NCBI RefSeq assembly: GCF_001981305.1
Contig: NZ_MSCW01000001.1
Location: 310,001-374,000 of the forward strand
Reading direction: 5' to 3'
Length of the DNA stretch: 64,000 bases
DNA from: Marinobacter lutaoensis
GTDB lineage: Bacteria; Pseudomonadota; Gammaproteobacteria; Pseudomonadales; Oleiphilaceae
In this document: piece after piece, positions 18,939 to 30,986 of the stretch
Position numbering within the stretch: the stretch's first letter is position 1
How the letters are laid out: each line of letters starts with the position of its first letter
Notes under the pieces: model-generated
Seen by the model: the letters and a program-made list of their open reading frames with translations, nothing else
Databases searched by the model: none
Told to the model about the DNA's origin: nothing
Program-made: the position numbers and the translations under genes

Positions 18939-20096
18939 ATGGAATCTCGAATGATCGAAACGAGCAACGATAGCCTGCCAACCCCCGAGGGGGTGCTGGC
19001 TCTGGTCCGGCCTGGTGGGGCGCGGGGGCTGAGGGCCTGGGATGCCGCCGATGCGTTGTTGCTGGACACCGCCCATGATTATCTTCGGGAGCAGCCGGAT
19101 GCGCGGGTGCTGGTGGTGGACGATGCTTTCGGAGCCTTGGGGCTGGGCTTGGCCCGCGCCCGCCCGGACCTGGTGGCCGACAACGCCACCCTGGCGTCGG
19201 CCCTGCGCGCGAATCGGGCCCGCAATCCCGGATGCCCGCCGGTGGCCGCACCGAGTGACTGGCGGGCGCCGCCTTCGGGGCCATACGACTTGGTGCTGCT
19301 GAGGATTCCCCGGCAGGCGGACTACCTGGGCTGGCTGCTGCGCTGGCTCAACGGTGTGCTGGCGGCACAGGGCCGGTTGCTGGCCGGTGGTATGATCAAG
19401 CACCTGCCCGACCGCAGCGTGGCGCTGTTCGCCGAAGCGGTCCGGACTGACACGGTGCTGCCGGCGCGCAAGAAGGCCAGGGTGGTGGTTTGTCGCCGGG
19501 GCGAGGCTCGTCTGGCGGACTGGCCGGATACCTGGAAAGGCTATCGGCTCGACGACGGCCTGACGTTCGAGGGATTGCCGGCGGTATTTTCCCGTGACCG
19601 GCTGGACCAGGGTACCCGTCGGTTGTTGCCCTGGGTGGCCCGGGCGGTGGCCGCGCTGCCCCCGCAGGCGCGGATGCTGGATCTGGCCTGTGGCAATGGC
19701 ATTCTGGGGATTTCCGCGTTGGTCCGGCGTCCGGACCTGATGGCGACCTTTGTGGATGTATCCAGCCAGGCCCTGATGAGTGCTGGCCATAACCTGGCCC
19801 GGGCCTGCCCCGGGGTTGATGCCGCTTTCCTGCACCAGGACGGCTTGGCGGGGTCGGAAGGGCCGTTCGAGCTGATCCTGCTCAACCCGCCGTTCCATGA
19901 CGGCGGCGCGGTGGGGGACCACATCGCCTTGCGGCTGCTCCGCCAGGCGGCGCAACGGCTGGCGCCCGGGGGCCGCCTGCTGTTGGTGGGCAACCGGCAC
20001 CTGGGCTATCACCGGAGCCTGCGCCGGTGGTTCAGCCGGGTCCGTCAGCTGGACGCGGACCCCAAATTCGTGGTGTTCGAGGCTGGGCGGTCGTAG
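18939..20096 (+). CDS. rlmG: 23S rRNA m2G1835 methyltransferase RlmG-like
   Basis: 385 residues from ATG at 18939; ATG at 18951 is an equally possible start and neither has a strong ribosome-binding site. It has two Rossmann-like halves: the catalytic C-terminal domain shows LDLACGNGILGISAL (about residues 246-260) and LLNPPFHDGG (about 315-324). The N-terminal half includes GMIKHLPD, a pattern shared with RlmG. The family methylates N2 of G1835 in 23S rRNA. The last 52 bases overlap the 3' end of the convergent ribE gene, a coding-on-coding overlap. Confidence 0.82.
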   Translation: MESRMIETSNDSLPTPEGVLALVRPGGARGLRAWDAADALLLDTAHDYLREQPDARVLVVDDAFGALGLGLARARPDLVADNATLASALRANRARNPGCPPVAAPSDWRAPPSGPYDLVLLRIPRQADYLGWLLRWLNGVLAAQGRLLAGGMIKHLPDRSVALFAEAVRTDTVLPARKKARVVVCRRGEARLADWPDTWKGYRLDDGLTFEGLPAVFSRDRLDQGTRRLLPWVARAVAALPPQARMLDLACGNGILGISALVRRPDLMATFVDVSSQALMSAGHNLARACPGVDAAFLHQDGLAGSEGPFELILLNPPFHDGGAVGDHIALRLLRQAAQRLAPGGRLLLVGNRHLGYHRSLRRWFSRVRQLDADPKFVVFEAGRS

Positions 20097-20689
20097 CCGA
20101 GGCGGGCCAGGGTATCGACGATGGCCTGGGTCTGGCTGTCGATCTCAATATTGACCCGGTCGCCCACCTGGGCCTCGCCGAAGGTGGTCGCCCTCAAGGT
20201 TTCCGGAATCAGGTGCACGTTGAAGCGGTTGTCGCGTACCTCGCCAATGGTCAGGCTGGCGCCGTTGACCGCCACGAAGCCCTTCGGAAAGAGGTAGCGA
20301 CTCCAGCCCTCCGGCAGTTCGAACCAGACCGTGACGTTGTTTTCCGGCCGTTCGATCGCCACCACGGTGGCGGTGGTGTGGATGTGACCGGACAGCAGGT
20401 GGCCGCCGATCTCGTCACCGATACGGGCGGCCCGCTCGAAGTTCACCCGGTCTCCGGGCGCCAGCTGGCCGAGGATGGTCCGGTTCAGGGTTTCCTGCAT
20501 GGCATCGAAATACAGGGTGGCGCCTTCCTGCCGGGTCACCGTCAGGCAGGTCCCGTTGATAGCGACGGAGGCGCCGATGGCAACGTCCCGGGTCTGGTGC
20601 TCGGGAAGCCGGATCGCCAGTGTATTGAGCCCCGGACGAACGGTGACCGCCTCCACGGTCGCGATCCCTTGGACAATGCCTGTAAACAT
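20045..20689 (-). CDS. ribE: Riboflavin synthase alpha subunit
   Basis: 214 residues. It catalyses dismutation of two 6,7-dimethyl-8-ribityllumazine molecules to riboflavin. The N-terminal MFTGIVQ signature and NGTCLTV are present, and two lumazine-binding barrels follow each other (motifs GHLLSGHIHTT in the first, NGASLTIG in the second). It stands alone rather than with other rib genes, and I see no FMN riboswitch in the 172-base spacer before it. Its 3' end overlaps the rlmG coding sequence by 52 bases on the opposite strand. Confidence 0.95.
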   Translation of the reverse strand: MFTGIVQGIATVEAVTVRPGLNTLAIRLPEHQTRDVAIGASVAINGTCLTVTRQEGATLYFDAMQETLNRTILGQLAPGDRVNFERAARIGDEIGGHLLSGHIHTTATVVAIERPENNVTVWFELPEGWSRYLFPKGFVAVNGASLTIGEVRDNRFNVHLIPETLRATTFGEAQVGDRVNIEIDSQTQAIVDTLARLGYDRPASNTTNLGSASS

Positions 20690-20861
20690 AACCTGACCTC
20701 ACTGCGGGTGAATCCTGGCGCCTTGCCGGAAAGACCGAAGGATAGCGGTCCGGCCCCGGGCTTGCCAAGTGTCCGGCGGCCGGGCTCAAGGATTGGGCAT
20801 GTTCGCCGATACCCGAAACAGATACATTGATAGACTCCATGCGCAATAGGTTGAGAGCCTG

Positions 20862-21740
20862 ATGGCGGAACACACTTCATCGTCCCAGGATCGGGACGCC
20901 AGCCGTGAGCCGGTGCTGCGTCCGGGGCGTGCCGCTGATCCTCTGCCGCAACCCCGGGACGGGGAGGCGGCGGCTCCGGTGACCGTCGCCGATGACGGCG
21001 CACCCGGGACGACCGCGGATGCGGCGTCCGCCGACTCCCCGGCGGAGCACGAGGCGGAAGGACACGGGCACGAAGGGGACGCAGGCCAGGTCGCCCAGGC
21101 CAGCGCCGCCGCCCGGCAGCGGCGCCTGCGCTTGCTGCTGCGTCAGTGCGACCGGGTGCTGCTGATGGACTTCAACCTGCTCGCCATGAACGACTGGCCG
21201 GACAACTTTACCCTGGCCGCCGCCCGCCGTCGTCGCGATCTCTGGCTGACCGGGGCGTTGGCGGCGGCGGCGGTGTTCCTGAGCGGCCTGACCGGGTTTG
21301 TGCCGGCCTGGCTCGCCGGTGGGGGCTTCGGGGCCTTCGTGATCATCCTGCTGCTGGGACTGCCGGCCATCCGTCGGGTCTACACCTCCCGTCCGTCCTA
21401 TCTCGATCTGCTGCTCCGGCGCCATCGGCTGCTGGCCGATGCCCGCCGTCACGCCGCTCACCTGGAAGGCAAGGAGGGGCTGGTCTGGCAATGTGTGGGC
21501 ATGGCGGAGTACAACCCGGCGCTGAAAAACCCGCGGTTCAGCGGGCTGGTGCGGTTATCCGAGCAGCGAGCGCTGCCGCGCAGCCTGACCCGCCGGGAGC
21601 ATGTGCGCTTGTACCTGATCTTCCTGCTGGAGGCGGAGAAAGCCTATGCCAAGGTGCAACAGGCATTTTTCGAGGGTAATCAGCAGGCCATCGATCGGGG
21701 TTGGGAGCAGGTGGCGGCGGAGCCGGAGCCCCGCGCTTGA
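20862..21740 (+). CDS. Uncharacterised two-helix membrane protein
   Basis: 292 residues, not assigned to a family. Residues 1-85 are low-complexity and rich in Ala, Asp, Glu and Pro. A basic segment (ARQRRLRLLLRQCDRVLLMDFNLLAMNDW) follows, then two adjacent membrane helices (about residues 125-170), and a helical C-terminal part ending in an acidic tail. The stop codon at 21738-21740 lies inside the -35 box of psrA. The layout suggests an inner-membrane protein with both ends on the same side. No catalytic motif is visible. Confidence 0.7.
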   Translation: MAEHTSSSQDRDASREPVLRPGRAADPLPQPRDGEAAAPVTVADDGAPGTTADAASADSPAEHEAEGHGHEGDAGQVAQASAAARQRRLRLLLRQCDRVLLMDFNLLAMNDWPDNFTLAAARRRRDLWLTGALAAAAVFLSGLTGFVPAWLAGGGFGAFVIILLLGLPAIRRVYTSRPSYLDLLLRRHRLLADARRHAAHLEGKEGLVWQCVGMAEYNPALKNPRFSGLVRLSEQRALPRSLTRREHVRLYLIFLLEAEKAYAKVQQAFFEGNQQAIDRGWEQVAAEPEPRA

Positions 21741-21780
21741 CATCATCGTGCTTCAAACGTATGTTTCAAACAGACGTTTG
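21737..21780 (+). promoter_or_regulatory. psrA promoter with two overlapping PsrA-type operators
   Basis: TTGACA (21737-21742), a 17-base spacer and TATGTT (21760-21765) form a sigma70 promoter. Two PsrA-type boxes, CAAACGTATGTTTC (21754-21767) and the perfect palindrome CAAACAGACGTTTG (21767-21780), overlap or directly follow the -10 box and share one base. This matches the known PsrA motif G/CAAAC-N(2-4)-GTTTG/C and predicts autorepression. Confidence 0.85.
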
Positions 21781-21800
21781 CTAGAGGCGGTGACAACAAC

Positions 21801-22478
21801 ATGGCGCAATCTGATACCGTTGACCGGATCCTGGACGCAGCCGAAGAGCTGTTTGCCGAACGCGGCTTTTCCGAAACTTCCCTCCGAATGATTACCAGCA
21901 AGGCTAAAGTAAATCTGGCGGCCGTCAATTACCATTTTGGCTCAAAGAACGCGCTGATCCATGCGGTGTTCGCCCGTTTCCTGACGCCATTTTCCGCGAC
22001 CCTGGAAAAGGCCTTCGATGAACTCGAGGAGCGTTGCGGTGACCAGCCGCCGACTCTGAACCAGACCCTGTGGGCCCTGACGGAAAGCGCCGTACGCATG
22101 CCCCAGCGCAACGAAAAGGGGATCTCCATTTTCATGCGTCTGTTGGGGTTGGCCTACACCCAGTCCCAGGGTCACCTGCGCAAGTTCCTGGAGCAGGAAT
22201 ACAGCGAGCCGTTCAGCCGCTTCATGCGGCTGCTTAAGGCGGCTACACCGCAACTGTCCGCTGTGGACCGTTACTGGCGCATCCAGTTCATGCTGGGGGC
22301 CACCGCCTTCACCATGTCCAGCTCCGACGCCCTGCGGGACATCCTGCAGAACAAGACCGGGGTGGAAACCTCGGTGCAGGAGATCGCCGCCCGCTTGGTG
22401 CCCTTCCTGGCGGCGGGCATGCAGGCCGAGGACACCCTGCTGGTATCGCCGGCGGGCAGCAAGGTCCCGGTTGCCTGA
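21801..22478 (+). CDS. psrA: TetR-family regulator PsrA
   Basis: 225 residues. The N-terminal TetR helix-turn-helix (about residues 8-55) contains LFAERGFSETSLRMITSKAKVNLAAVNYHFGSK, nearly the same as I recall for Pseudomonas PsrA, and the effector domain keeps SIFMRLLGLAYTQSQGHLRKFLEQEY. In pseudomonads PsrA senses long-chain fatty acids such as oleate, represses itself and beta-oxidation genes, and activates rpoS. The operators in front of the gene support autoregulation. ATG at 21801 is 21 bases after the second operator. Confidence 0.93.
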   Translation: MAQSDTVDRILDAAEELFAERGFSETSLRMITSKAKVNLAAVNYHFGSKNALIHAVFARFLTPFSATLEKAFDELEERCGDQPPTLNQTLWALTESAVRMPQRNEKGISIFMRLLGLAYTQSQGHLRKFLEQEYSEPFSRFMRLLKAATPQLSAVDRYWRIQFMLGATAFTMSSSDALRDILQNKTGVETSVQEIAARLVPFLAAGMQAEDTLLVSPAGSKVPVA

Positions 22479-22538
22479 GCCCGCCGCCCTCGGTTAGGCT
22501 TCCGGTCTGGATTCACCCGGACACGGAGCCCGGCCATC

Positions 22539-23067
22539 TTGAGCCTACCGACGTCACCCGCTGTTGATCATCTGCGCATTTCCATCGCCGACCAGACCCT
22601 TCTCGTGATGGCGGACGGGGAGCGGGTGCTTGCCCGCTACCCGGTGTCCACGGCACGCAACGGGGTGGGGGAGCGTGACGGCAGCGGCTGCACGCCCAGG
22701 GGGCGCCACTATATCCGCGCCATGATCGGCGCCGGCATGCCCGAGGGTGCGGTGTTTCGCGCCCGGCGTCCCACGGGAGAGGTGTTCTCCAGCGTGCTGG
22801 CACGCCAATACCCGGAACGAGACTGGATTCTCAGCCGGATTCTGTGGCTGTGTGGCTTGGAGTCGGGGAAAAACCGGGGGCGCGGGGTCGATACTTTCCG
22901 CCGCTTCATATACATTCACGGCACGCCGGAGAGCGAGCCCATGGGCGTGCCCAAGTCCCATGGCTGCATTCGCATGCGCAACCGGGATGTGATCGAACTG
23001 TTCGAGCGGGTCCGTCCCGGTTTGCCGGTCGTGATTTCTGAGTCATCCATAACGGTCGGGAAAGTCG

Positions 23068-23075
<8 letters not shown>
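22539..23075 (+). CDS. L,D-transpeptidase (YkuD domain)
   Basis: 178 residues from a TTG at 22539. The YkuD domain spans most of the protein and has the catalytic pattern His127...SHGCIRM with Ser140, His141, Cys143 and Arg145. Such enzymes make 3-3 peptidoglycan cross-links or attach proteins to peptidoglycan. Unlike most, it has no visible signal peptide from this start, so export is unexplained unless the true start differs or the protein acts in the cytoplasm. It overlaps the following MscS gene by 8 bases. Confidence 0.85.
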
Positions 23076-25775
<2,700 letters not shown>

Positions 25776-25784
25776 GTTCCAATC

Positions 25785-28700
25785 TCAGGCACCGGCGTTC
25801 GCAGGTGCCGGCGACAGTTCGTCAAGCATGCGTGAAATGCCGTCGAGTTTACCACTGGCGGAACTGTCCTTCAGCCGGAAACGGAAACTGTTGGCGCCTT
25901 CGAGTCGGTACTGATCGGGCGCGGATTGCACTTTTTTAACCAGGATCAGCGGATCCACCGGCGTCGAGCCGCCGAACTCGAAACGGGTCCATTCCTTGCC
26001 AGCGTCCACTTTGACGATGCCCAGCGCTTCGGCCTTGAGCCGGAGCTCGGTCTGACGGATCAGATTCCTGGCGGGTTCGGGCAGCAGACCGAAGCGATCG
26101 ATCATTTCCACCTGAAGTTCTTTTAATGCTTCGGCATCGCTGACGCTGGCGATGCGCTTGTACAGCATCAGGCGGTTGTGCACATCCGGCAGGTAGTCCT
26201 CGGGGATCAGCGCGGGGATCCGCAGGTTCATTTCGGTGCCGTGACTCAGGGGCAGGTCGGCGTTGGGGGTGCGGCCCTCACGGATCGCCTTCACCGCCTC
26301 GTCCAGCAGCTGCATGTAGAGGGTGAAACCGATACTTTCGATCTGCCCGCTCTGCTCTTCGCCCAGCAGTTCGCCGGCACCGCGGATTTCCAAGTCGTGG
26401 GTGGCCAGCATGAAGCCGGCGCCGAGATCCTGGGCTTCCGCGATGGCGTCCAGCCGCTTCCGGGCGTCGGCGCTGAGGCTGCGTGGCGGGGGCGTCAGCA
26501 GGTAGGCATAGGCTTGGTGATGGGAACGTCCAACGCGGCCCCGCAGCTGGTGCAGCTGGGCCAGGCCGAACTTGTCCGCCCGCTCAATGATGATGGTGTT
26601 GGCGCTGGGGATGTCGATGCCGGTCTCGATGATGGTGGTGCACACCAGCACATTGAAGCGCTTGTGGTAAAAGTCCGACATGATCTGCTCCAGCTGGCGT
26701 TCGCGCATCTGGCCATGGGCGACCCCGACGCGCGCCTCCGGAATCAACCGGCGCAGGTCCTCGGCGGCCTTCTCGATGGTGGCCACGTCGTTGTGTAGGT
26801 AGTACACCTGGCCGCCGCGCAGGATCTCCCTCAGGATGGCTTCTTTGATCATGGCCTCGTCGCGCTGGCGCACGAAGGTTTTTACCGACAGGCGCCGGGC
26901 CGGCGGGGTGGCAATGATGGACAGGTCCCTCAGGTGGCCCATGGCCATGTTCAGGGTGCGTGGAATCGGGGTGGCGGTGAGGGTCAGCATGTCCACCTCC
27001 GCCCGCAGGGCCTTCAGTTTTTCTTTCTGCTGCACGCCGAAGCGGTGTTCTTCGTCGATGATGACCAGTCCCAGGTTCTTGAACCGGACGTCGCCCTGCA
27101 GCAGCTTGTGGGTTCCGATGACGATGTCGGCCTGGCCGCTTTCAACGGCCTCCAGGGCCTTGCTGGTCTGGCCGGCGGTGCGGAAACGGCTGAGCAGCTC
27201 CACCCGCACCGGGGTGTCGGCGAAACGGTCCCGGAAGGATTCATAGTGCTGCTGGGCCAGCAGAGTGGTGGGCACCAGCACGGCCACTTGCTTGCCGGAC
27301 CAAGTGGCCAGGAAGGCAGCGCGCATGGCCACTTCGGTCTTGCCGAAGCCGACATCGCCGCAGACCAGGCGGTCCATTGGCCGTTCGCTGGTCATGTCCT
27401 CGAACACCGCCTGGATGGCCGCCTCCTGATCCGGGGTTTCCTCGAACGGGAAGCCGGCGGCGAAGGCACGGTACGCCTCTTTCGGGTCCTCAAACTGGAA
27501 GCCCTTGCGGGCTTCCCGGCGGGCGTAAATGTCCAGCAGCTCCGCCGCGGTGTCGCGGATCTTTTCCAGGGCCTTCTGCTTGGTATTGCTCCAGCGGTCG
27601 GTGCCGAGCTTGTGCAGGGGCGCGTTGTCGACGTCCGCGCCGGTGTACCGGGAAATCAGGTGCAGGCTGGACACGGGGACGTACAACTTGGCGCCGCCGG
27701 CATACTCCAGTGTCAGAAACTCGTTGGCGTCGCCGTCGACGGTCAGGGTTTCCAGTCCCAGATAGCGGCCCACCCCGTGGTCGATGTGTACCACCGGCGC
27801 ACCGACGCGCAGCTCCGACAGGTCGCGGTAGCCGGCGTCGTTCACTTCGGTGGGTTTTTCCCGGCGCCGGCGTTGCAGCACCCGTTCGCCGAACAGCGCC
27901 GTTTCCGTCACCAGTGCCAGCCGGTGTGTCGGCAGTACCAGCCCTTGTTCCAGGGGCGCGATGGTGATGCCCAGTCGGCAGCTGTCCTGGTGCAGGAATC
28001 CGTGCCAGTCCGCGACAGTGGCCGCGGCCAGGCCATACGCCTTCAGATCCTGCAGCAGCGCCTCGCGGCGCCCCGAGGATTCGGCGCCGATCAGGACCCG
28101 GCCGCCGAACTCCTGCAGGAAGTTCCGGAGCCGGCCGGCAGGGTCCGCCGCACGTCCGTCCATGGCGACGTTCGGCAGGGGCTGGGTGTCGCAGTTATGG
28201 CTGCCGGCGCCGTCCGCCGGCGCGCTGCTTGGGGTGACTCGTGGGTAGGCCTTGAGGTGGCCGAACAGCTCGTCCGGCAGCAGGAACAGCTCGGCCGGCG
28301 GCAGGATCGGCCGTAGCCGGTCGTGCCGTCGTTCCTCGTAGCGGCTTCGGGTTTCCGCATCGAACTGTGCCACGGCTTCGTTCAACCCCTCGGCGGTGAA
28401 CACCAGTGTGTTCCGGGGCAGGTAGTCGAACAGGGTGGCGGTTTCGTCGAAGAACAGCGGCAGGTAATACTCGATGCCCGGCGGCGTGATGGCGTGGCTG
28501 ACGTCCTGATAGACCGGGGCATCCTTGTCGGCGTTGGGGAAGTGTTCGAACCAGCGGTTGCGGAAACCGGAGCGGGCCTCCTTGTGCCAGGGGAACTCAT
28601 AGGCCGGCAGCAGCTCAATGCGCTCGATCTGGTCGATGGACCGCTGGGTTTCCGGATCGAAGGTGCGTAGGGTTTCGATTTCGTCGTCGAACAGGTCAAT

Positions 28701-29303
28701 CCGGTAGGGCCGTTCGGCCCCCATCGGGAAGATATCGAGGATTGCGCCCCGGACGGCGTACTCGCCATGCTCGTAGACGTTGTCGGTATGCCGGTAACCG
28801 GCCGCCTCCAGCTGCTGGCGCCAAGTGTCGATGTGTAGGGCCTGGCCCACCTCCAGGATCAGGGTGTTGCCCTGGAGGTAACTGACCGGCGGCAGCCGGT
28901 GCATTAGGGTCCGTGCCGGCACCACCAGCAAGCCATGGCGGGTCGCCGGCAGCCGGTGCAGGGTACGGATGCGTCGGGAGGTGATGTCCTGGTGCGGTGA
29001 GAACAGGTCGTAGGGCAGGGTTTCCCAGTCTGGCAGCGACAGCAATTCCGGGCCGTTGTCGGTACGACCGTCGCTGTCTTGGGGCAGGCCGAGAAAGAAC
29101 CGAAGCGACTGCTCCAGGCGCATGGCGTCTTCGGTACTGCGGGTGATCACCAGCGTCAGGCCATCGTGGGCCCGGGCGCTTTCGCAGATGGCCAGGGCAT
29201 CGCTGCTGCCGTGCAGTTGTCCCCAGCGACGGTGGTCGGCCGGGCGCGTGGGGGCGGCCGGGGCGATCAGGGGCGTGGTGGACGATGACGGGCCTGCGCT
29301 CAT
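25785..29303 (-). CDS. mfd: Transcription-repair coupling factor Mfd
   Basis: 1172 residues. N-terminal UvrB-like domains come first, followed by the RNA polymerase-interacting domain (VNDAGYRDLSELRVGAPVVHIDHGVGRYLGLE, about residues 490-520). The SF2 translocase motor has Walker A GDVGFGKTEVAMRAAF and the DEEH box in IIDEEHRFGVQQKE, then motif VI QLRGRVGRSHHQAYAYLL and a TRCF C-terminal domain. Mfd removes stalled RNA polymerase at lesions and recruits UvrA. It is divergent from gap, with about 180 bases between the starts. Confidence 0.97.
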   Translation of the reverse strand: MSAGPSSSTTPLIAPAAPTRPADHRRWGQLHGSSDALAICESARAHDGLTLVITRSTEDAMRLEQSLRFFLGLPQDSDGRTDNGPELLSLPDWETLPYDLFSPHQDITSRRIRTLHRLPATRHGLLVVPARTLMHRLPPVSYLQGNTLILEVGQALHIDTWRQQLEAAGYRHTDNVYEHGEYAVRGAILDIFPMGAERPYRIDLFDDEIETLRTFDPETQRSIDQIERIELLPAYEFPWHKEARSGFRNRWFEHFPNADKDAPVYQDVSHAITPPGIEYYLPLFFDETATLFDYLPRNTLVFTAEGLNEAVAQFDAETRSRYEERRHDRLRPILPPAELFLLPDELFGHLKAYPRVTPSSAPADGAGSHNCDTQPLPNVAMDGRAADPAGRLRNFLQEFGGRVLIGAESSGRREALLQDLKAYGLAAATVADWHGFLHQDSCRLGITIAPLEQGLVLPTHRLALVTETALFGERVLQRRRREKPTEVNDAGYRDLSELRVGAPVVHIDHGVGRYLGLETLTVDGDANEFLTLEYAGGAKLYVPVSSLHLISRYTGADVDNAPLHKLGTDRWSNTKQKALEKIRDTAAELLDIYARREARKGFQFEDPKEAYRAFAAGFPFEETPDQEAAIQAVFEDMTSERPMDRLVCGDVGFGKTEVAMRAAFLATWSGKQVAVLVPTTLLAQQHYESFRDRFADTPVRVELLSRFRTAGQTSKALEAVESGQADIVIGTHKLLQGDVRFKNLGLVIIDEEHRFGVQQKEKLKALRAEVDMLTLTATPIPRTLNMAMGHLRDLSIIATPPARRLSVKTFVRQRDEAMIKEAILREILRGGQVYYLHNDVATIEKAAEDLRRLIPEARVGVAHGQMRERQLEQIMSDFYHKRFNVLVCTTIIETGIDIPSANTIIIERADKFGLAQLHQLRGRVGRSHHQAYAYLLTPPPRSLSADARKRLDAIAEAQDLGAGFMLATHDLEIRGAGELLGEEQSGQIESIGFTLYMQLLDEAVKAIREGRTPNADLPLSHGTEMNLRIPALIPEDYLPDVHNRLMLYKRIASVSDAEALKELQVEMIDRFGLLPEPARNLIRQTELRLKAEALGIVKVDAGKEWTRFEFGGSTPVDPLILVKKVQSAPDQYRLEGANSFRFRLKDSSASGKLDGISRMLDELSPAPANAGA

Positions 29304-29409
29304 GACGGTTCTTCGGCTCCTGCTGGTTGGCTGTCGGTCGTGGACAAGCGGCGTATTCTAGCGTCCGGGGGTGGCGGTGTCATGGCGGCCGAGCACGGGC
29401 CGCTCGCAT

Positions 29410-29438
29410 TTGCCGTGGGCTACGATAAATTGGATAAT
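29410..29438 (+). promoter_or_regulatory. Sigma70 promoter of gap
   Basis: TTGCCG (29410-29415), a 17-base spacer and GATAAT (29433-29438), about 50 bases before the GTG at 29487. Transcription starting near 29445 excludes the longer in-frame starts further upstream. Confidence 0.75.
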
Positions 29439-29486
29439 GTGCGCCCAAAATTTTTACCACCGCTATTCACAGCAGAGGTTGCAACC

Positions 29487-30956
29487 GTGAGTCACGATCA
29501 GATCAATCAGTACCTGTCTAACTGGACGGAGAGGGAGTCCACCGCGGAAGCCATGATTCCGCTGATCGGCCGTCTGTACCGCAAGAACAACGTGGTTACC
29601 TCCGTGTATGGGCGCGCCATCATCAACCAGTCGGTGATCGACATCATTCGTGCTCACCGGTTCGTGCGTCAGGTCGAGGACAAGGAGCTGTCCGTCCATG
29701 ACACTCTGCCGATCCTGGAAGCGATGGACAAGCTCGAGCTGGGCCGCGCCCACATCGACATTGGTAAGCTCGCGGTCAAGTACAAGGCTGAGGGCGGTGA
29801 TCTGGTCGAGTTCCTCAAGCGCGAGATCGGTCCGGTGGTGGGTCAGTACGCGGCCCAGTCCGAGGCGAATTCGCACCAGCACACCAAGGACGTGGTGCTG
29901 TACGGCTTCGGCCGGATCGGTCGACTCCTGGCCCGCATCCTGATCGAGAAGGCCGGCGGCGGTAACAACCTGCGCCTGCGTGCCATCGTGGTGCGCAAGG
30001 GGGGCGCGGAGAACGACCTGGAGAAGCGTGCCAGCCTGTTGCGGCGTGATTCCGTGCATGGTCCGTTCGACGGCACCATTACCGTTGACCAGGAAGGTTC
30101 CGCACTGATCGCCAACGGCAACTACATCAAGGTGATTTACTCCGACGGTCCGGATCAGGTCGATTACACCCAGTACGGCATCGACAACGCGATCGTGATC
30201 GACAACACCGGCAAATGGCGGGATGAGGAAGGGCTGGGTCTGCACCTGAAGTCCAAGGGGGTCAGCCGCGTTATTCTGACTGCGCCGGGCAAGGGCAACA
30301 TCAAGAACATTGTGTATGGTATCAACAATGACACCATCACCGATGACGACAAGATCCTGTCCGCGGCGTCCTGTACCACCAATGCCATCACGCCGGTGCT
30401 GAAGGCCATCAACGACGAGTACGGTATCGAGGACGGTCACGTCGAGACGGTGCACTCCTACACCAACGACCAGAACCTGATCGACAACTACCACAAGGGC
30501 AGTCGCCGGGGGCGCAGCGCGCCGCTGAACATGGTGATCACCGAGACCGGCGCCGCCAAGGCGGTGGCCAAGGCGCTGCCGGAGCTGAAAGGCAAGCTGA
30601 CCGGCAACGCCATCCGAGTGCCGACGCCGAACGTGTCCATGGCGATTCTGAACCTGAACCTGCGCAAGGACGTGACCGCCGATGAGGTGAACGACTACCT
30701 GCGGGATATGGCGCTGCACTCCGAGCTGCAAAAGCAGATCGACTTTGTGAACTCGCCGGAGGTGGTGTCTTCCGACTTCGTGGGTTCCCGGCACGCCGGT
30801 ATCGTGGACGCTCAGGCCACCATTGCCAACGGCAAGCGCCTGGTGCTGTACGTCTGGTACGACAACGAGTTTGGTTACAGTGCGCAGGTGATTCGCTGCG
30901 TCAACCAGATGGCGGGCGTGACCTATCCGATTTTCCCGAAACGGGCCCGCGACTGA
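29487..30956 (+). CDS. gap: Glyceraldehyde-3-phosphate dehydrogenase with N-terminal extension
   Basis: 489 residues from GTG at 29487, chosen because it follows AGAGG and lies downstream of a good promoter. Ordinary GAPDH has about 335 residues. Here an extra ~130-residue helical domain (SHDQINQYLSNWTERESTAEAM...) precedes the Rossmann domain (GFGRIGR from about residue 140) and the catalytic SCTTNA with Cys296. Long GAPDH of this type occurs in pseudomonads and relatives. The enzyme interconverts glyceraldehyde 3-phosphate and 1,3-bisphosphoglycerate. The gene is monocistronic, with its own terminator. Confidence 0.92.
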   Translation: MSHDQINQYLSNWTERESTAEAMIPLIGRLYRKNNVVTSVYGRAIINQSVIDIIRAHRFVRQVEDKELSVHDTLPILEAMDKLELGRAHIDIGKLAVKYKAEGGDLVEFLKREIGPVVGQYAAQSEANSHQHTKDVVLYGFGRIGRLLARILIEKAGGGNNLRLRAIVVRKGGAENDLEKRASLLRRDSVHGPFDGTITVDQEGSALIANGNYIKVIYSDGPDQVDYTQYGIDNAIVIDNTGKWRDEEGLGLHLKSKGVSRVILTAPGKGNIKNIVYGINNDTITDDDKILSAASCTTNAITPVLKAINDEYGIEDGHVETVHSYTNDQNLIDNYHKGSRRGRSAPLNMVITETGAAKAVAKALPELKGKLTGNAIRVPTPNVSMAILNLNLRKDVTADEVNDYLRDMALHSELQKQIDFVNSPEVVSSDFVGSRHAGIVDAQATIANGKRLVLYVWYDNEFGYSAQVIRCVNQMAGVTYPIFPKRARD

Positions 30957-30986
30957 TCGCCGCCCCGGATAGGGCGGGAGGATCCG

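Noticed and set aside
20690-20861. FMN riboswitch upstream of riboflavin synthase
   Set aside because: 172 bases with none of the conserved RFN blocks that I can see.
26934-28316. 460-codon open frame on the + strand within mfd
   Set aside because: Antisense shadow; the minus strand has intact Mfd motor motifs.
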